This document shows, in pieces, positions 5,424 to 13,365 of a DNA stretch of 17,252 nucleotides. The DNA is from CAYQTK01 sp964420375. Its GTDB lineage: Bacteria > RBG-13-61-14 > DATKZS01. A program made the position numbers and the translations under genes. Every line of letters begins with the position of its first letter. Positions within the stretch are counted from its first letter, which is position 1. The stretch is from the NCBI GenBank assembly GCA_964420375.1, contig CAYQTK010000079.1, positions 1 through 17,252 of the forward strand. Reading direction: 5' to 3'. A model generated the notes under the pieces. The model had not been told where the DNA came from. It was given only the letters and a program-made list of their open reading frames with translations, and did not search any database.

Positions 5424-7658
5424 ATGAAAGACGGTCAGTCAAGCCTCTCTCGAGAGACCGGTCTCTGGTGGCTCCTGGGGCTCATATCCGCATGCGCTGT
5501 GGTTGCTTTTGCTCCTCTTCTTACGGGCGCAACCATTGTGGATGCGCCCTATAAGATGGACATCGGCAACCAGTGGATTCCCTTTAGCACGTTTATAAAG
5601 CAGTGTTATCTCGACTTCAACTTCCCGCTGTGGGACCCGCACGACCTGTGCGGCATGCCTTTTTTGGCCTTTCCCCATACCGAGTCGCTTTACCTGCCGT
5701 GGGTCCTGGAACATCTTCTTGCGCCATCCTTCCACCTGGCCACTTCGATAAACGTTTTCTTCCACCTTTGCCTCGCGGGCTGCTCCGTGTTTGCGCTCCT
5801 GTCATGGAACGGCCGCAAGAACGTCAGCGCCTTCTGCGGCGCTGTGGGGTTTGTCTTTTCCGGCTTCTTCTTTGCATATATCAATTTTCCGCCTTCACTG
5901 GCAAGCTGCGCCTGGCTGGCGTTGTGGTACGCGGTGTTTTTCCGTCTCCTGGAGAGGCCCGGCTTTATGCTCTTTGTGCTCTCGTTGTTCGCTTTCTCGG
6001 GCATGATCATGGGCGGAGACCTGGAGACGGCTGTTTACGGCGTTCTGGGGGCCTGCTTCGAGGTTGGTCTTCGTCTGCGGGAGAGGTCTTTACAGAGGCG
6101 ACAGCTTATCTTGGCGGCTTCAGCAATCGCGGCCGGAGCATTGCTCGCTTTTCCTCAGCTTTTTCCGGCACAGGAGCTTTTAAGCCATTCCATTCGCGCG
6201 GAAAGCATGGGAGCCGCGGGCGGCCTGCTGGGAATATTCTTTCTTCCCTTGAAAGCGGTTTTTCAGATTCCCCAGTCTGCAAGTATATACCCTCCCAATC
6301 ACGGGCTTGATCCTTTTTACCTGGGCCCCTTTTTAGTGCTGCTCGCCGCCATGGGCCTTGGTTTCTCCTACAGCAGGCGGCGGCTTCTAATCTTCCCGCT
6401 GGCAGCAGTCTATATGATCGTTATGTACGCTCCTCCCTTTAGCGGGCTGACCTCACATATCCCCATACTCGGCCAGATGGTGCTCTCCTTCCGGGCATGG
6501 CCGATCATCAGCCTGTTCTTCTATATGGCCGCGGCTTATGCAATGGATATGTGGATAAAAGGAGAGGCGGAGAAAAAAGGTCATATACTTTTGCCACTCG
6601 GCAAAGGAGGCGCTGTGTTTCTGCTTGTCTGTGGACTGGTGACCCTGGTCTCGCTTTACTGGATCAGGCACGCTGCATGGCTGCGCTTTCCTTTTGTTGC
6701 CGCACTGGTCGCGGTTGGTGTCGCAGGCATTTTTCCCGGAGTGCCCCGGCTTGCCCGGCTGCTCGGAAAGCCGCGGGTGCTTGCCGCGGTCCTGGTGGCC
6801 GCTGACGTCTATCTCTTAGCCTTAGGATGGATGCCTAAAACCGACCCGGAAGTCTTCAAGATTGGTCCGCGCCTCGCTTCGCTGCTTTCCAACACTGCGG
6901 GGCAAACCCGGTATCACATCATCTCCAGCTACGGCAGAATGGACAACAAGCTCCTCTTCCACCTCGGCCTGCGCCTTGACGCGGACAACATCGCAACCTA
7001 TATCCGGGTGCCTGCCCGAAAAGATGCAAAGCGCCTCGCTCTTCTCTACCCTTCGCTCTTTAAGTATAAAAACGACAGTCTCGTCCGCTATGACCAGATG
7101 GTGATCCGAGACCCGGCCAAAATGGACCGCGACCGCGCAGAACTTCTAAACCGGATGAACGTGGGCATCCTCGTGGGACGGCATCCCGTGCCGGCGCTTG
7201 CCGACCTCGATCTTTCGCCCCTTTTGGAGGACAACTCCGACAAACGCGGCAACCTGTACGCTTATAGAAACAAAAACGCCATGCCCCGAGCAGTGCTCAC
7301 CGACCGGAAACGATCCGGCTATCTTCGGGCCGTGGCCGTCTATCCCTCTCCAGACTCCATGAAAATTCAGGTTCCGGTTGAGCGGCCGCCTTCGTTCCGG
7401 AATCTTTCCATTTCCGACTCCTACTACCCCGGCTGGCGGGCATGGCAGGGAGACACCGAACTCAAAATCGGAAGCGACCGGTTAAATCTCCGTAACGTGG
7501 AGGCTGGCGCTTCCGACCGGCCCGTCACCATGAAGTATGTTCCGCTTTCCTTCCGGACGGGACTCTGGGCCGGCATTGCTTTTGGCGGAGGAGTACTCTT
7601 CTTTTTGGGCTTTTACTTGTGGTCGGTACGAAAAAGAGTTCCCGGCGAGGAGGTATAA
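5424..7658 (+). CDS. YfhO-family membrane protein (GT-C-type glycosyltransferase)
   Basis: A 744-residue polytopic membrane protein. The first TM (about 14-34) is followed by an extracytoplasmic loop with the family pattern PYKMDIGNQWIPF (42-54) and FPLWDPHDLCGMPFLAFP (67-84). This corresponds to the D-x3-Q-x2-P and PLWNPY-GGxPF motifs of YfhO proteins, where acidic loop residues are thought to be catalytic. Many hydrophobic segments follow. After about residue 480 comes a soluble extracytoplasmic region ending in the family hallmark SDSYYPGWRAW (664-674), then a last TM (about 715-734) and a basic tail VRKR. In Bacillus, YfhO is needed to glycosylate lipoteichoic acid using a lipid-linked sugar, so a role in adding sugars to an envelope glycan is inferred. 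No Shine-Dalgarno is evident. The downstream gene is convergent and ends 18 bp away. Confidence 0.85.
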   Translation: MKDGQSSLSRETGLWWLLGLISACAVVAFAPLLTGATIVDAPYKMDIGNQWIPFSTFIKQCYLDFNFPLWDPHDLCGMPFLAFPHTESLYLPWVLEHLLAPSFHLATSINVFFHLCLAGCSVFALLSWNGRKNVSAFCGAVGFVFSGFFFAYINFPPSLASCAWLALWYAVFFRLLERPGFMLFVLSLFAFSGMIMGGDLETAVYGVLGACFEVGLRLRERSLQRRQLILAASAIAAGALLAFPQLFPAQELLSHSIRAESMGAAGGLLGIFFLPLKAVFQIPQSASIYPPNHGLDPFYLGPFLVLLAAMGLGFSYSRRRLLIFPLAAVYMIVMYAPPFSGLTSHIPILGQMVLSFRAWPIISLFFYMAAAYAMDMWIKGEAEKKGHILLPLGKGGAVFLLVCGLVTLVSLYWIRHAAWLRFPFVAALVAVGVAGIFPGVPRLARLLGKPRVLAAVLVAADVYLLALGWMPKTDPEVFKIGPRLASLLSNTAGQTRYHIISSYGRMDNKLLFHLGLRLDADNIATYIRVPARKDAKRLALLYPSLFKYKNDSLVRYDQMVIRDPAKMDRDRAELLNRMNVGILVGRHPVPALADLDLSPLLEDNSDKRGNLYAYRNKNAMPRAVLTDRKRSGYLRAVAVYPSPDSMKIQVPVERPPSFRNLSISDSYYPGWRAWQGDTELKIGSDRLNLRNVEAGASDRPVTMKYVPLSFRTGLWAGIAFGGGVLFFLGFYLWSVRKRVPGEEV

Positions 7659-7675
7659 AAGTTGTCAGTTATTGC

Positions 7676-7924
7676 TTAGTCCTCTTCCTGGCGCTCGATA
7701 AAGTCGTCGATGAGTTCTCGCGCCCTTTCTTCCTGCTCGGGCGGGACCAGCAACACCTGGAGGGCGTATCGGCTTTTGGTCTCGTGGGCCACCTTGCTCT
7801 GGAGCGGCTCGCTGGTCACGTCCTGGATCATCTTGACTTCTATCTCGTCTCCCATGAGGTAGCTCATCACCAGTGTTGCTTGCTGATGATCTCCCCGGAA
7901 AACCGGCCGCAGGTCTTTAAACAT
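7676..7924 (-). CDS. DUF2007-like small protein (putative signal-transducing protein)
   Basis: An 82-residue protein ending in SRYALQVLLVPPEQEERARELIDDF. The V-L-V-P-x3-x-E-x-ARELI pattern is typical of the C-terminal half of DUF2007 proteins. These small cytoplasmic proteins have been suggested, without firm experimental proof, to be signalling modules. The N-terminal half (HQQATLVMSYLMGDEIEVKMIQD) fits the strand-helix-strand layout of the family (acquire or modify the longer form). The ATG at 7924 has AAGGA 8 nt upstream, the best-supported start on this side. It is convergent with the YfhO-like gene and divergent from the next GT-C gene. Confidence 0.72.
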   Translation of the reverse strand: MFKDLRPVFRGDHQQATLVMSYLMGDEIEVKMIQDVTSEPLQSKVAHETKSRYALQVLLVPPEQEERARELIDDFIERQEED

Positions 7925-8040
7925 TCATCATATCCTTGTTTTCGTCATATGCTCGATGTTTCATGTCCATCTTCTTCAGAGTCGCGAAAACATCCGGGTT
8001 TGTCAAGAAGCGTCCGGTGGCATTGGCCGGGCTGTGGTTT

Positions 8041-8046
8041 TATAAT
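8041..8046 (+). promoter_or_regulatory. Perfect -10 box just upstream of the GT-C start codon
   Basis: TATAAT lies 6 nt before the ATG at 8053, so transcription would be expected to begin at about the A of the ATG. The -35 region at 17-bp spacing (TGGCAT) is poor. The site is used to choose the start of the following gene, but it could be chance. Confidence 0.4.
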
Positions 8047-8052
8047 CGAACC

Positions 8053-10317
8053 ATGCAGAACCTGTCGGCTCTGGATGCCTGCCCTGGACCATTTCCTTGC
8101 TTGCATGTGCTGGTGGGCTTGGTTAAGCTTGCGGCACTGCACGGGCCGCTGATCTTTTTCTGTCTCCAGATAAGCAGGACCGTTTTCAAAGACGCTGACG
8201 CGCTCACCCGCGCGATTTCCGGCTTTGCAATCTACTTTCTGCTTGCGGGTGCAGGCTGCCTTGTGGTTCCCCTGTCGTTTTTCCTGCTGCTTTCGTGGTC
8301 GCTTTTCTGGGGCGCTGCCGGTGTAGTCTTTTTTTTCAAGACAAGGCGGGAAGAGTTTGCAGGCAGTGGCGATTCCGCCGGCTGGTTTTTTCTCGGGGCA
8401 GTTTCCGTCTTCCCGGCTGCGCTCCTTGTTGCCGGTCTTTGGGACCCTGCGCTGGACCACGATCCCCTGACCTATCAGCTTCACTTTGCAGCCTCGTGGA
8501 TAAAGAGTGGACATGTCGGTATAGTTCCCACTCCGTTCGGAGACCCTTCTCATGCCTATGGCCCGCAGTTGGCGTCGCTTTTTTATGTCTGGCTCTTAGC
8601 GCCGCTTCCCTCCGACATGCTGGCCATAAACGGCGGCTGGTTTTTTCTCCTGCTTTTGCTTCTCGCTTGTTCCGGCCTGGCGCGGGAGCTGGGCGCAGAA
8701 CAAGGCAGGGAATGGATTGCCGCGCTTTTTATCTTTCTGTGTCCGCTGCTTGTCCACCAGGGCCAAAGCGCGCTCAATGACGTTGGTGTAAGCGCTTTCT
8801 TTGTCGTCTCTTTATTCTTCCTGGTCCGCTGCATTCGCAAAGGAAGCGGGCCCGAGCTTTTCGCCGGGCTTATGAGCGCGGGCCTGCTCGCGGGGTGCAA
8901 GTACACTGCCGCTCCCCTGGCTTTGCTTTTAGTGCCGCTACTGGTTGCGGGCTTCGTCCGCGTGAAGGGCAAGCGGGCCTTCTTTGCTTTCTGCTTCGGT
9001 CTGGCAGCAGCGTTTGTTGGAGGCGGCTGGTGGTATGTCCGGAACTGGACAGTTACCGGCTCGCCGGTTTTTCCCCTGGAGGTCGGCTTTGGCGGTTCCG
9101 TGCTTTTCCATGGTTTGTACGGCAGCGAGCAGATGAAAGGGTGGGTGTATCACGAACAGGGCGTTGTTGCCTGGCTTGAAACCGTATTCTCGGTCTGCTC
9201 GCCGGGCCTCATACTGGCCGGCGCTATCGCTTGCGCAGGCGTTTTTTTGCAGCGTTTGTCCTTCTTGAAAAAGGAGCGGCTTCTCTCCGTGGCGATCATC
9301 TACATTTCCCTCATGCCTCTTATCATTGACCGGCTTCTCTGGAACGCGCTGCCTTTTCAGGTCAACCGCTTCTGGATTCCGTGGGCAGCGCTTTTGTGCG
9401 CCCTGTGCGGGGCCTTTTTCTCGCGGCGCGTTCTTGCTGCGGCCGTTGTTGCCGGGCTTTCGTGGGCCGCTTTGTTCGCAATGCCGGAAACGTCTTCCCT
9501 GCCGGCCGGGGAGCCCCACTTTACTGCGCTTCTGGCAGCGGGCAGTATAGCAGCGGGACTTGTTGCGCAGCTTGTCTTTCGAAACCGGCCTGGCTGGCAG
9601 CAAAGGACGCGGCATATTGTCTATGGCGCTTGCACGGTAGTTGCTCTCGTTGTACTGGCGTGGCTTTTCCACGGCTTTCCGGCAAGGCGCGCCGAGCATG
9701 TGCAAAGCTTCGAGTACGGCAAGGGCTGGGCTTTTATCGGCAGCCTGGACAAACCCTTGACCATCTCTTATACGGGAGCCAACACCCCTTACTTTTTGCA
9801 CGGTCCGCGGCTCTCCAACCGCGTGGTCTATACCGGCACTTCAGGAAAGGTCATGCCCCAGCCGCACCGGTTCATGGCCGAGCTCGCGGACAGGGACGGG
9901 TATTTTAATACTCCCGAGCCCATGGTATCCAACCTCGAGCTCTGTCCCCGCAAGTGGATGCAAGCGCTTTCGGCAAGCAAGGTCGATTACTTCTTTGTCA
10001 TGCGCATGCCGCAGTATCCGCTCTTGAACGCGGCGCATGTCCTGGACGACAACAAGGCCTGGCCGATGGAGGATGCGTGGGCACGGACCTGCCCGCGGCA
10101 CTTCCGGCAAGTTTACCACGATGGCTTCAACCGGGTTTACAAGCTGGACTTTGACCCGGACAGGGGAAAGCCCTGCTCCTTGGAGGCGGGCTGCGAGTCG
10201 CGTCCGCTTGACGCTGTGTCTGCCTGCCGCTACAAGGGAAGAGGGGCGGACTCGGCCTGCCGGCGTTATTTTCCGGGCGCGCCGCGTGCGCTGTCGGTTA
10301 TAGAAGCAGCTCCCTGA
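8053..10317 (+). CDS. Multi-pass GT-C-fold glycosyltransferase-like protein
   Basis: A hydrophobic protein of 754 residues from the chosen ATG. A large extracytoplasmic loop after the early TMs carries LDHDPLTYQLHFAASWIKSG, matching the D-x-L-x-Y-H motif of GT-C enzymes that take sugars from polyprenyl-phosphate carriers. Later come GCKYTAAPL and GGWWYVRNWTVTGSPVFP, also typical of this superfamily, then more TMs. A soluble C-terminal domain starts with HVQSFEYGKGWAFIG. The start is uncertain. The frame is open from a TTG at 7936 with another ATG at 7963, none with a Shine-Dalgarno. I chose 8053 because a perfect TATAAT lies 6 nt before it. The acceptor is unknown; the YfhO-like neighbour suggests both serve envelope glycan assembly. 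It is convergent with the next gene, 19 bp away. Confidence 0.82.
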   Translation: MQNLSALDACPGPFPCLHVLVGLVKLAALHGPLIFFCLQISRTVFKDADALTRAISGFAIYFLLAGAGCLVVPLSFFLLLSWSLFWGAAGVVFFFKTRREEFAGSGDSAGWFFLGAVSVFPAALLVAGLWDPALDHDPLTYQLHFAASWIKSGHVGIVPTPFGDPSHAYGPQLASLFYVWLLAPLPSDMLAINGGWFFLLLLLLACSGLARELGAEQGREWIAALFIFLCPLLVHQGQSALNDVGVSAFFVVSLFFLVRCIRKGSGPELFAGLMSAGLLAGCKYTAAPLALLLVPLLVAGFVRVKGKRAFFAFCFGLAAAFVGGGWWYVRNWTVTGSPVFPLEVGFGGSVLFHGLYGSEQMKGWVYHEQGVVAWLETVFSVCSPGLILAGAIACAGVFLQRLSFLKKERLLSVAIIYISLMPLIIDRLLWNALPFQVNRFWIPWAALLCALCGAFFSRRVLAAAVVAGLSWAALFAMPETSSLPAGEPHFTALLAAGSIAAGLVAQLVFRNRPGWQQRTRHIVYGACTVVALVVLAWLFHGFPARRAEHVQSFEYGKGWAFIGSLDKPLTISYTGANTPYFLHGPRLSNRVVYTGTSGKVMPQPHRFMAELADRDGYFNTPEPMVSNLELCPRKWMQALSASKVDYFFVMRMPQYPLLNAAHVLDDNKAWPMEDAWARTCPRHFRQVYHDGFNRVYKLDFDPDRGKPCSLEAGCESRPLDAVSACRYKGRGADSACRRYFPGAPRALSVIEAAP

Positions 10318-10336
10318 GAAGGCTTTTTGCGCTTTT

Positions 10337-11041
10337 CTACTGCTGCGCGCTCTTTTTGGAAAAGTGCCGGTAGAGCAGCCAGGTGACCCAGAAAGAGAAG
10401 GCGAAGATCAAGAATGGCAGTATAATGCCGATCATCCTTGCTTCTTTTTTGACTTTCATGGCTTCTTCCACGTCGGTCAGCTCGGTGGGGTTAAACCTTT
10501 TTTCAGGATAGTTCAGCCTCACCACCTGAGCAAGCACTTTGCAGGCATCCGGGCAATTGAGTTCTTTGTCTTCTATACAGGAGGCCTTCTCTTCGGGTGT
10601 GACCACCGGGTTTGCCGGATACGTGGCCTTGACTTTCTTGACTTTGGCGAACACGTTTGCTTTCTGGGTGGCCACTGCGGAGTTACGGACGGTTATACAC
10701 GCCCGGCCTTGTTCGTCGGTCCGCTTCTGCTCGAGGTCCTTGTCATAAGTCGCGCCTTCCGCGTGAACCAGTGCGCCTTGTAGAGGCTCGCCGTTTTTGT
10801 TCACCACGTCCACGCAGATGCACGACTGTTTCATGCTTGGCTCCCACCTGATGAGCCATGCCAGTCCGGCCACGGTCAAGCTCGCCAGTACGACGATGAT
10901 TACTATTGATAGAGGCGAGAACACTTTCTCCGCCTTTACAATCCGCTTTCTGTAGTTGTAATAAGCGAGCAGTAGCCCGAGCGCGCTCACGATATATGCC
11001 ATGGCCATGCCGAGAACTTTGCCGACAGCTTCCTCTATCAT
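10337..11041 (-). CDS. Three-TM protein with extracytoplasmic carboxypeptidase-regulatory-like domain, coupled to SSS symporter
   Basis: A 234-residue membrane protein not recognised as a named family. TM1 (about 11-28) is followed by a basic loop RKRIVKAEK (31-39), TM2 (about 45-66), a soluble domain (about 72-200) and TM3 (about 203-224) with a basic tail. The positive-inside rule puts the soluble domain outside. It begins CVDVVNKNGEPLQGALVHAEG and continues TDEQGRACITV, the pattern of carboxypeptidase regulatory-like beta-sandwich domains. It holds six cysteines (74, 76, 115, 155, 163, 167) that could form disulfides. The start ATG overlaps the symporter stop by four bases (ATGA) behind GGGAGGGG, so it is translationally coupled to the transporter and may be an accessory subunit or a sensor of its substrate. 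That function is an inference from position only. Confidence 0.8.
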   Translation of the reverse strand: MIEEAVGKVLGMAMAYIVSALGLLLAYYNYRKRIVKAEKVFSPLSIVIIVVLASLTVAGLAWLIRWEPSMKQSCICVDVVNKNGEPLQGALVHAEGATYDKDLEQKRTDEQGRACITVRNSAVATQKANVFAKVKKVKATYPANPVVTPEEKASCIEDKELNCPDACKVLAQVVRLNYPEKRFNPTELTDVEEAMKVKKEARMIGIILPFLIFAFSFWVTWLLYRHFSKKSAQQ

Positions 11042-12954
11042 GACTGCCCCTCCCAGCGGGTGGCCTTTTCCGCCTGTTCCAGGTACTCCTTCTGTTTAAG
11101 CTCGAACTCGACGGACATGGCCTTGAGCTTGGGGTCTATGACCCGGTACATGAGCCATATGCAGAGTATACCCAGCGCCAGGGTCACGAATCCCCACCAC
11201 AAAAAGAGCAGGCTTCCGGCAACACCGACGGCTATGAGAACGTAAGACAGGGCGGACAGCAGAGAGCCCACAACATCGTGGATCGTCCATTCATCAGCCT
11301 CTGCTGGGGACCACTTTTTATCGAACAGTCCCTTCTTATGCGCGCTCGCAGCCTCTTCGACCAGACCGCGGCGGACAGCCTCCCTTCGTACCGGTCCCCA
11401 GAAGCCCACCGGCCGGGCCATCACGTAGTACCGTACCAGGTGGTCCATGTTGTCCGGCCTGGTAAGAAATGTCACCGGTATATAGACAAGCGCCACCAGC
11501 ACCATGAGCACCCAGAAGCTGGCCCAGTCAGGCAGGGGAGGAAGCACTCCCAGCGCGGGCAGCACAAACACCAAAAGCCAGCTCATGGCCAGGTTGGCGA
11601 TCCAACTGGACAGGTATCCCCAGGAGTTGAAGCGCCACCAGATGACCTGGAGGATGGATGGTATCCAGATGCCCGCGGCCTGAAGCCAAAGCGCAAAGAT
11701 AAGCCAGGCAGTAATCGAGCGCATGCCCAAAGCCAGAACAAAGCAGCCGATAAGCAGCAATATGGTATTGAGCCTGCCTACCCACACCAGCCGGCCCTCG
11801 CTCGCCTGGGGGTTTATGTAGTGGTGATACAGGTCACGGGTCGCGTAAAGCGCGCCCAGGTTCAAGTGGGTCGAGATGGTGGAAAGGTGGATGGCGATGA
11901 TGGCTGCGAAAAATATCCCCACCAGCCCGACGGGAAGGAAGTCAAGCCCCAGCCTGTACCAGCCCATCTCGTACACCTCCTTGCTGTGTATCCACGGGCT
12001 CATCACGAAAAAGGCAATGATGGAAACCGCCCAGAAAGAGTTCCTGAAAATGGCCCCCATGCCGCCGGCCCAGATGGAGTAGGAAGCGTCACGCACTGTC
12101 TTGTTGCTCTGGATGCGCTGGGCTTCCGGGTACCAGTCAATGAAGTTGCCCATCCCGATCCCGCCGAAGAGGGCCATAATCATCAAGGTGATGATGTCCA
12201 AGGCGTAAAACTTGCCCCCCTCCAGGCCGGCGAACCCGTCAAAGTGGAAGGGCTGGAGCCGCCACAACTGGTCCAGGTCGGCGAGCTTGGCGGTAATGCC
12301 CGCGGGACCGCCGGCGGCCCAGATGCCCCACACCGACACCAGGGTGATGATAATAAAGCTTATCACCCCCTGTTGGAAGTCGGCCATGATAACGCCCCAG
12401 TAACCGGCGGTCAGAACGTAGACGGCACAGATGCCGGTGAAAACCGTGATGCCCACCCAGTTGGGCCAGGCGAAAAGATAGTGACAAACCTTGCCCATGG
12501 CAGCGGAAACCCAGGCCAGCACGAACATGTTCATAAAAGTCTGCCAGCCGCCCAGCCAGCCGCGTAAAAGCTCGGCGCCCATGCCCGAGTAGCGCATGTT
12601 CTGCCATTCCGCCTGGCTCATGGCCATGGAGCGTCTAAAGATGCGGGTGGAAACAAACGCCGATATCGCGGTCCAGGCGGAGAAAAACGGATACCAGATG
12701 CCGCGCATCCCCCACTTGTAGATGGTCCCCGTGATCCACATAGGGGTGTCGGTAGCGGTGTGGGTGGCGTAAACCGAGGTTGCCGGAAGCCACCATGGAA
12801 GGCCGCGTCCCGCAAGGAAAAAGTCAGACTCGCTGCGCTTGCCCAGCCGATAAAAGATGGCACCGCAAATGATCATGAGCAGGATAAAAAGCGCGGTCCA
12901 TATGGCGTCAAGGGTGGTCAGGTCAATTGCCTGTTTTAACGATTCTGTTTCCAT
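11038..12954 (-). CDS. Sodium:solute symporter (SSS family), long form
   Basis: A 638-residue transporter of the SSS family (LeuT fold), which couples Na+ entry to uptake of an organic solute. Family motifs are present: SDFFLAGRGLPWWLPA near 43-58, YVLTAGYWGVIMADFQQG near 179-196, DWYPEAQRIQSNKTVRDA near 273-290, and AAIIAIHLSTISTHLN near 350-365, which corresponds to the TM8 Ser/Thr-rich Na2 site. At least 12 TMs are followed by a charged cytoplasmic stretch (about 515-565), two more hydrophobic segments and a charged tail, which makes it longer than the usual ~500 residues. The ATG at 12954 has GAGGAG 6 nt upstream; the TTG codon just before it is a less likely start. The substrate cannot be read from the sequence. 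The downstream three-TM gene overlaps by four bases. Confidence 0.92.
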   Translation of the reverse strand: METESLKQAIDLTTLDAIWTALFILLMIICGAIFYRLGKRSESDFFLAGRGLPWWLPATSVYATHTATDTPMWITGTIYKWGMRGIWYPFFSAWTAISAFVSTRIFRRSMAMSQAEWQNMRYSGMGAELLRGWLGGWQTFMNMFVLAWVSAAMGKVCHYLFAWPNWVGITVFTGICAVYVLTAGYWGVIMADFQQGVISFIIITLVSVWGIWAAGGPAGITAKLADLDQLWRLQPFHFDGFAGLEGGKFYALDIITLMIMALFGGIGMGNFIDWYPEAQRIQSNKTVRDASYSIWAGGMGAIFRNSFWAVSIIAFFVMSPWIHSKEVYEMGWYRLGLDFLPVGLVGIFFAAIIAIHLSTISTHLNLGALYATRDLYHHYINPQASEGRLVWVGRLNTILLLIGCFVLALGMRSITAWLIFALWLQAAGIWIPSILQVIWWRFNSWGYLSSWIANLAMSWLLVFVLPALGVLPPLPDWASFWVLMVLVALVYIPVTFLTRPDNMDHLVRYYVMARPVGFWGPVRREAVRRGLVEEAASAHKKGLFDKKWSPAEADEWTIHDVVGSLLSALSYVLIAVGVAGSLLFLWWGFVTLALGILCIWLMYRVIDPKLKAMSVEFELKQKEYLEQAEKATRWEGQS

Positions 12955-13000
12955 CAATTACTCCTCTGTCTCAGATATTCACACCAGCCGCGAAACTGTT

Positions 13001-13120
13001 TAGTGCCTGTTGAGAAACAAAGGCCTTATTTACTTTTGCAGCGCTGCCTTGGAGTGCGGTAGCCTGCCTGTGCCGCACAGGCAGGCGAAGTCCGAAAACG
13101 GAGTTTTTCAACAGGCACTA
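13001..13120. mobile_element. MITE-like element with 18-bp terminal inverted repeats
   Basis: The ends TAGTGCCTGTTGAGAAAC (13001-13018) and GTTTTTCAACAGGCACTA (13103-13120) are inverted repeats matching at 17 of 18 positions. Between them is a perfect 11-bp hairpin GCCTGCCTGTG / CACAGGCAGGC (13062-13086) that can compete with a second pairing, GTGCGG / CCGCAC. The element is non-coding and exactly 120 bp long. If the outermost TA is the target duplication, the layout matches mariner/IS630-type MITEs; TA is its own complement, so this cannot be decided from one copy. Confidence 0.6.
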
Positions 13121-13253
13121 TCTAAAAATCATTTTAAAAGCAGGGCGCCTCTTTGCCGGATGCGACATTTTCATCATATCTTTAACATTGTCTGGCTGTC
13201 AAGAAACAAGGCTTGCGGTTGAGTAATTGTTTTTTGACGGGTAGGAGGTATTG
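13121..13253. other. Short intergenic stretch between the MITE-like element and the minigene
   Basis: I see no gene and no convincing promoter here. Together with the MITE-like element and the minigene it fills the gap between the symporter gene and the FBP aldolase/phosphatase remnant. Confidence 0.4.
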
Positions 13254-13265
13254 ATGCCCCTGTAG
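13254..13265 (+). other. Shine-Dalgarno-led 3-codon minigene (M-P-L-stop)
   Basis: AGGAGG (13243-13248) stands 5 nt before ATG CCC CTG TAG, and the stop is immediately followed by the hairpin terminator. It may be a leader minigene, or the fused ends of a deleted gene. Confidence 0.3.
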
Positions 13266-13287
13266 AAAGTCCGAAATCGGACTTTTT
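13266..13287 (+). terminator. Intrinsic terminator
   Basis: AAAGTCCG, loop AAAT, CGGACTTT, then a T run: an 8-bp perfect stem followed by TTTTT within the sequence. It lies 79 nt upstream of the FBP aldolase/phosphatase remnant, so it would reduce readthrough into it. A related imperfect copy, AGTCCGAAAACGGAGTTTTT, lies inside the MITE-like element (about 13089-13107). Confidence 0.65.
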
Positions 13288-13365
13288 AGGCATTCTTAAT
13301 CTTGTAAGGTCTCTGGCATAAGCGATATTGATTTCTCCGGGACATCGGAGAGAAAGGAGGAAAAT

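Noticed and set aside
5398..5427. Nine-codon leader ORF (MFFSEPVLT) overlapping the YfhO-like start
   Set aside because: It has no ribosome site, and an ATG overlapping a downstream start is easily explained by chance.
7619..8152. 177-codon plus-strand ORF spanning the DUF2007-like gene
   Set aside because: It is antisense to a gene with a family match and good ribosome site, and overlaps two other genes.
11278..12567. 429-codon ORF antisense to the symporter
   Set aside because: Composition is rich in H, P, G and Q as expected for the complement of a membrane-protein gene; no family pattern.
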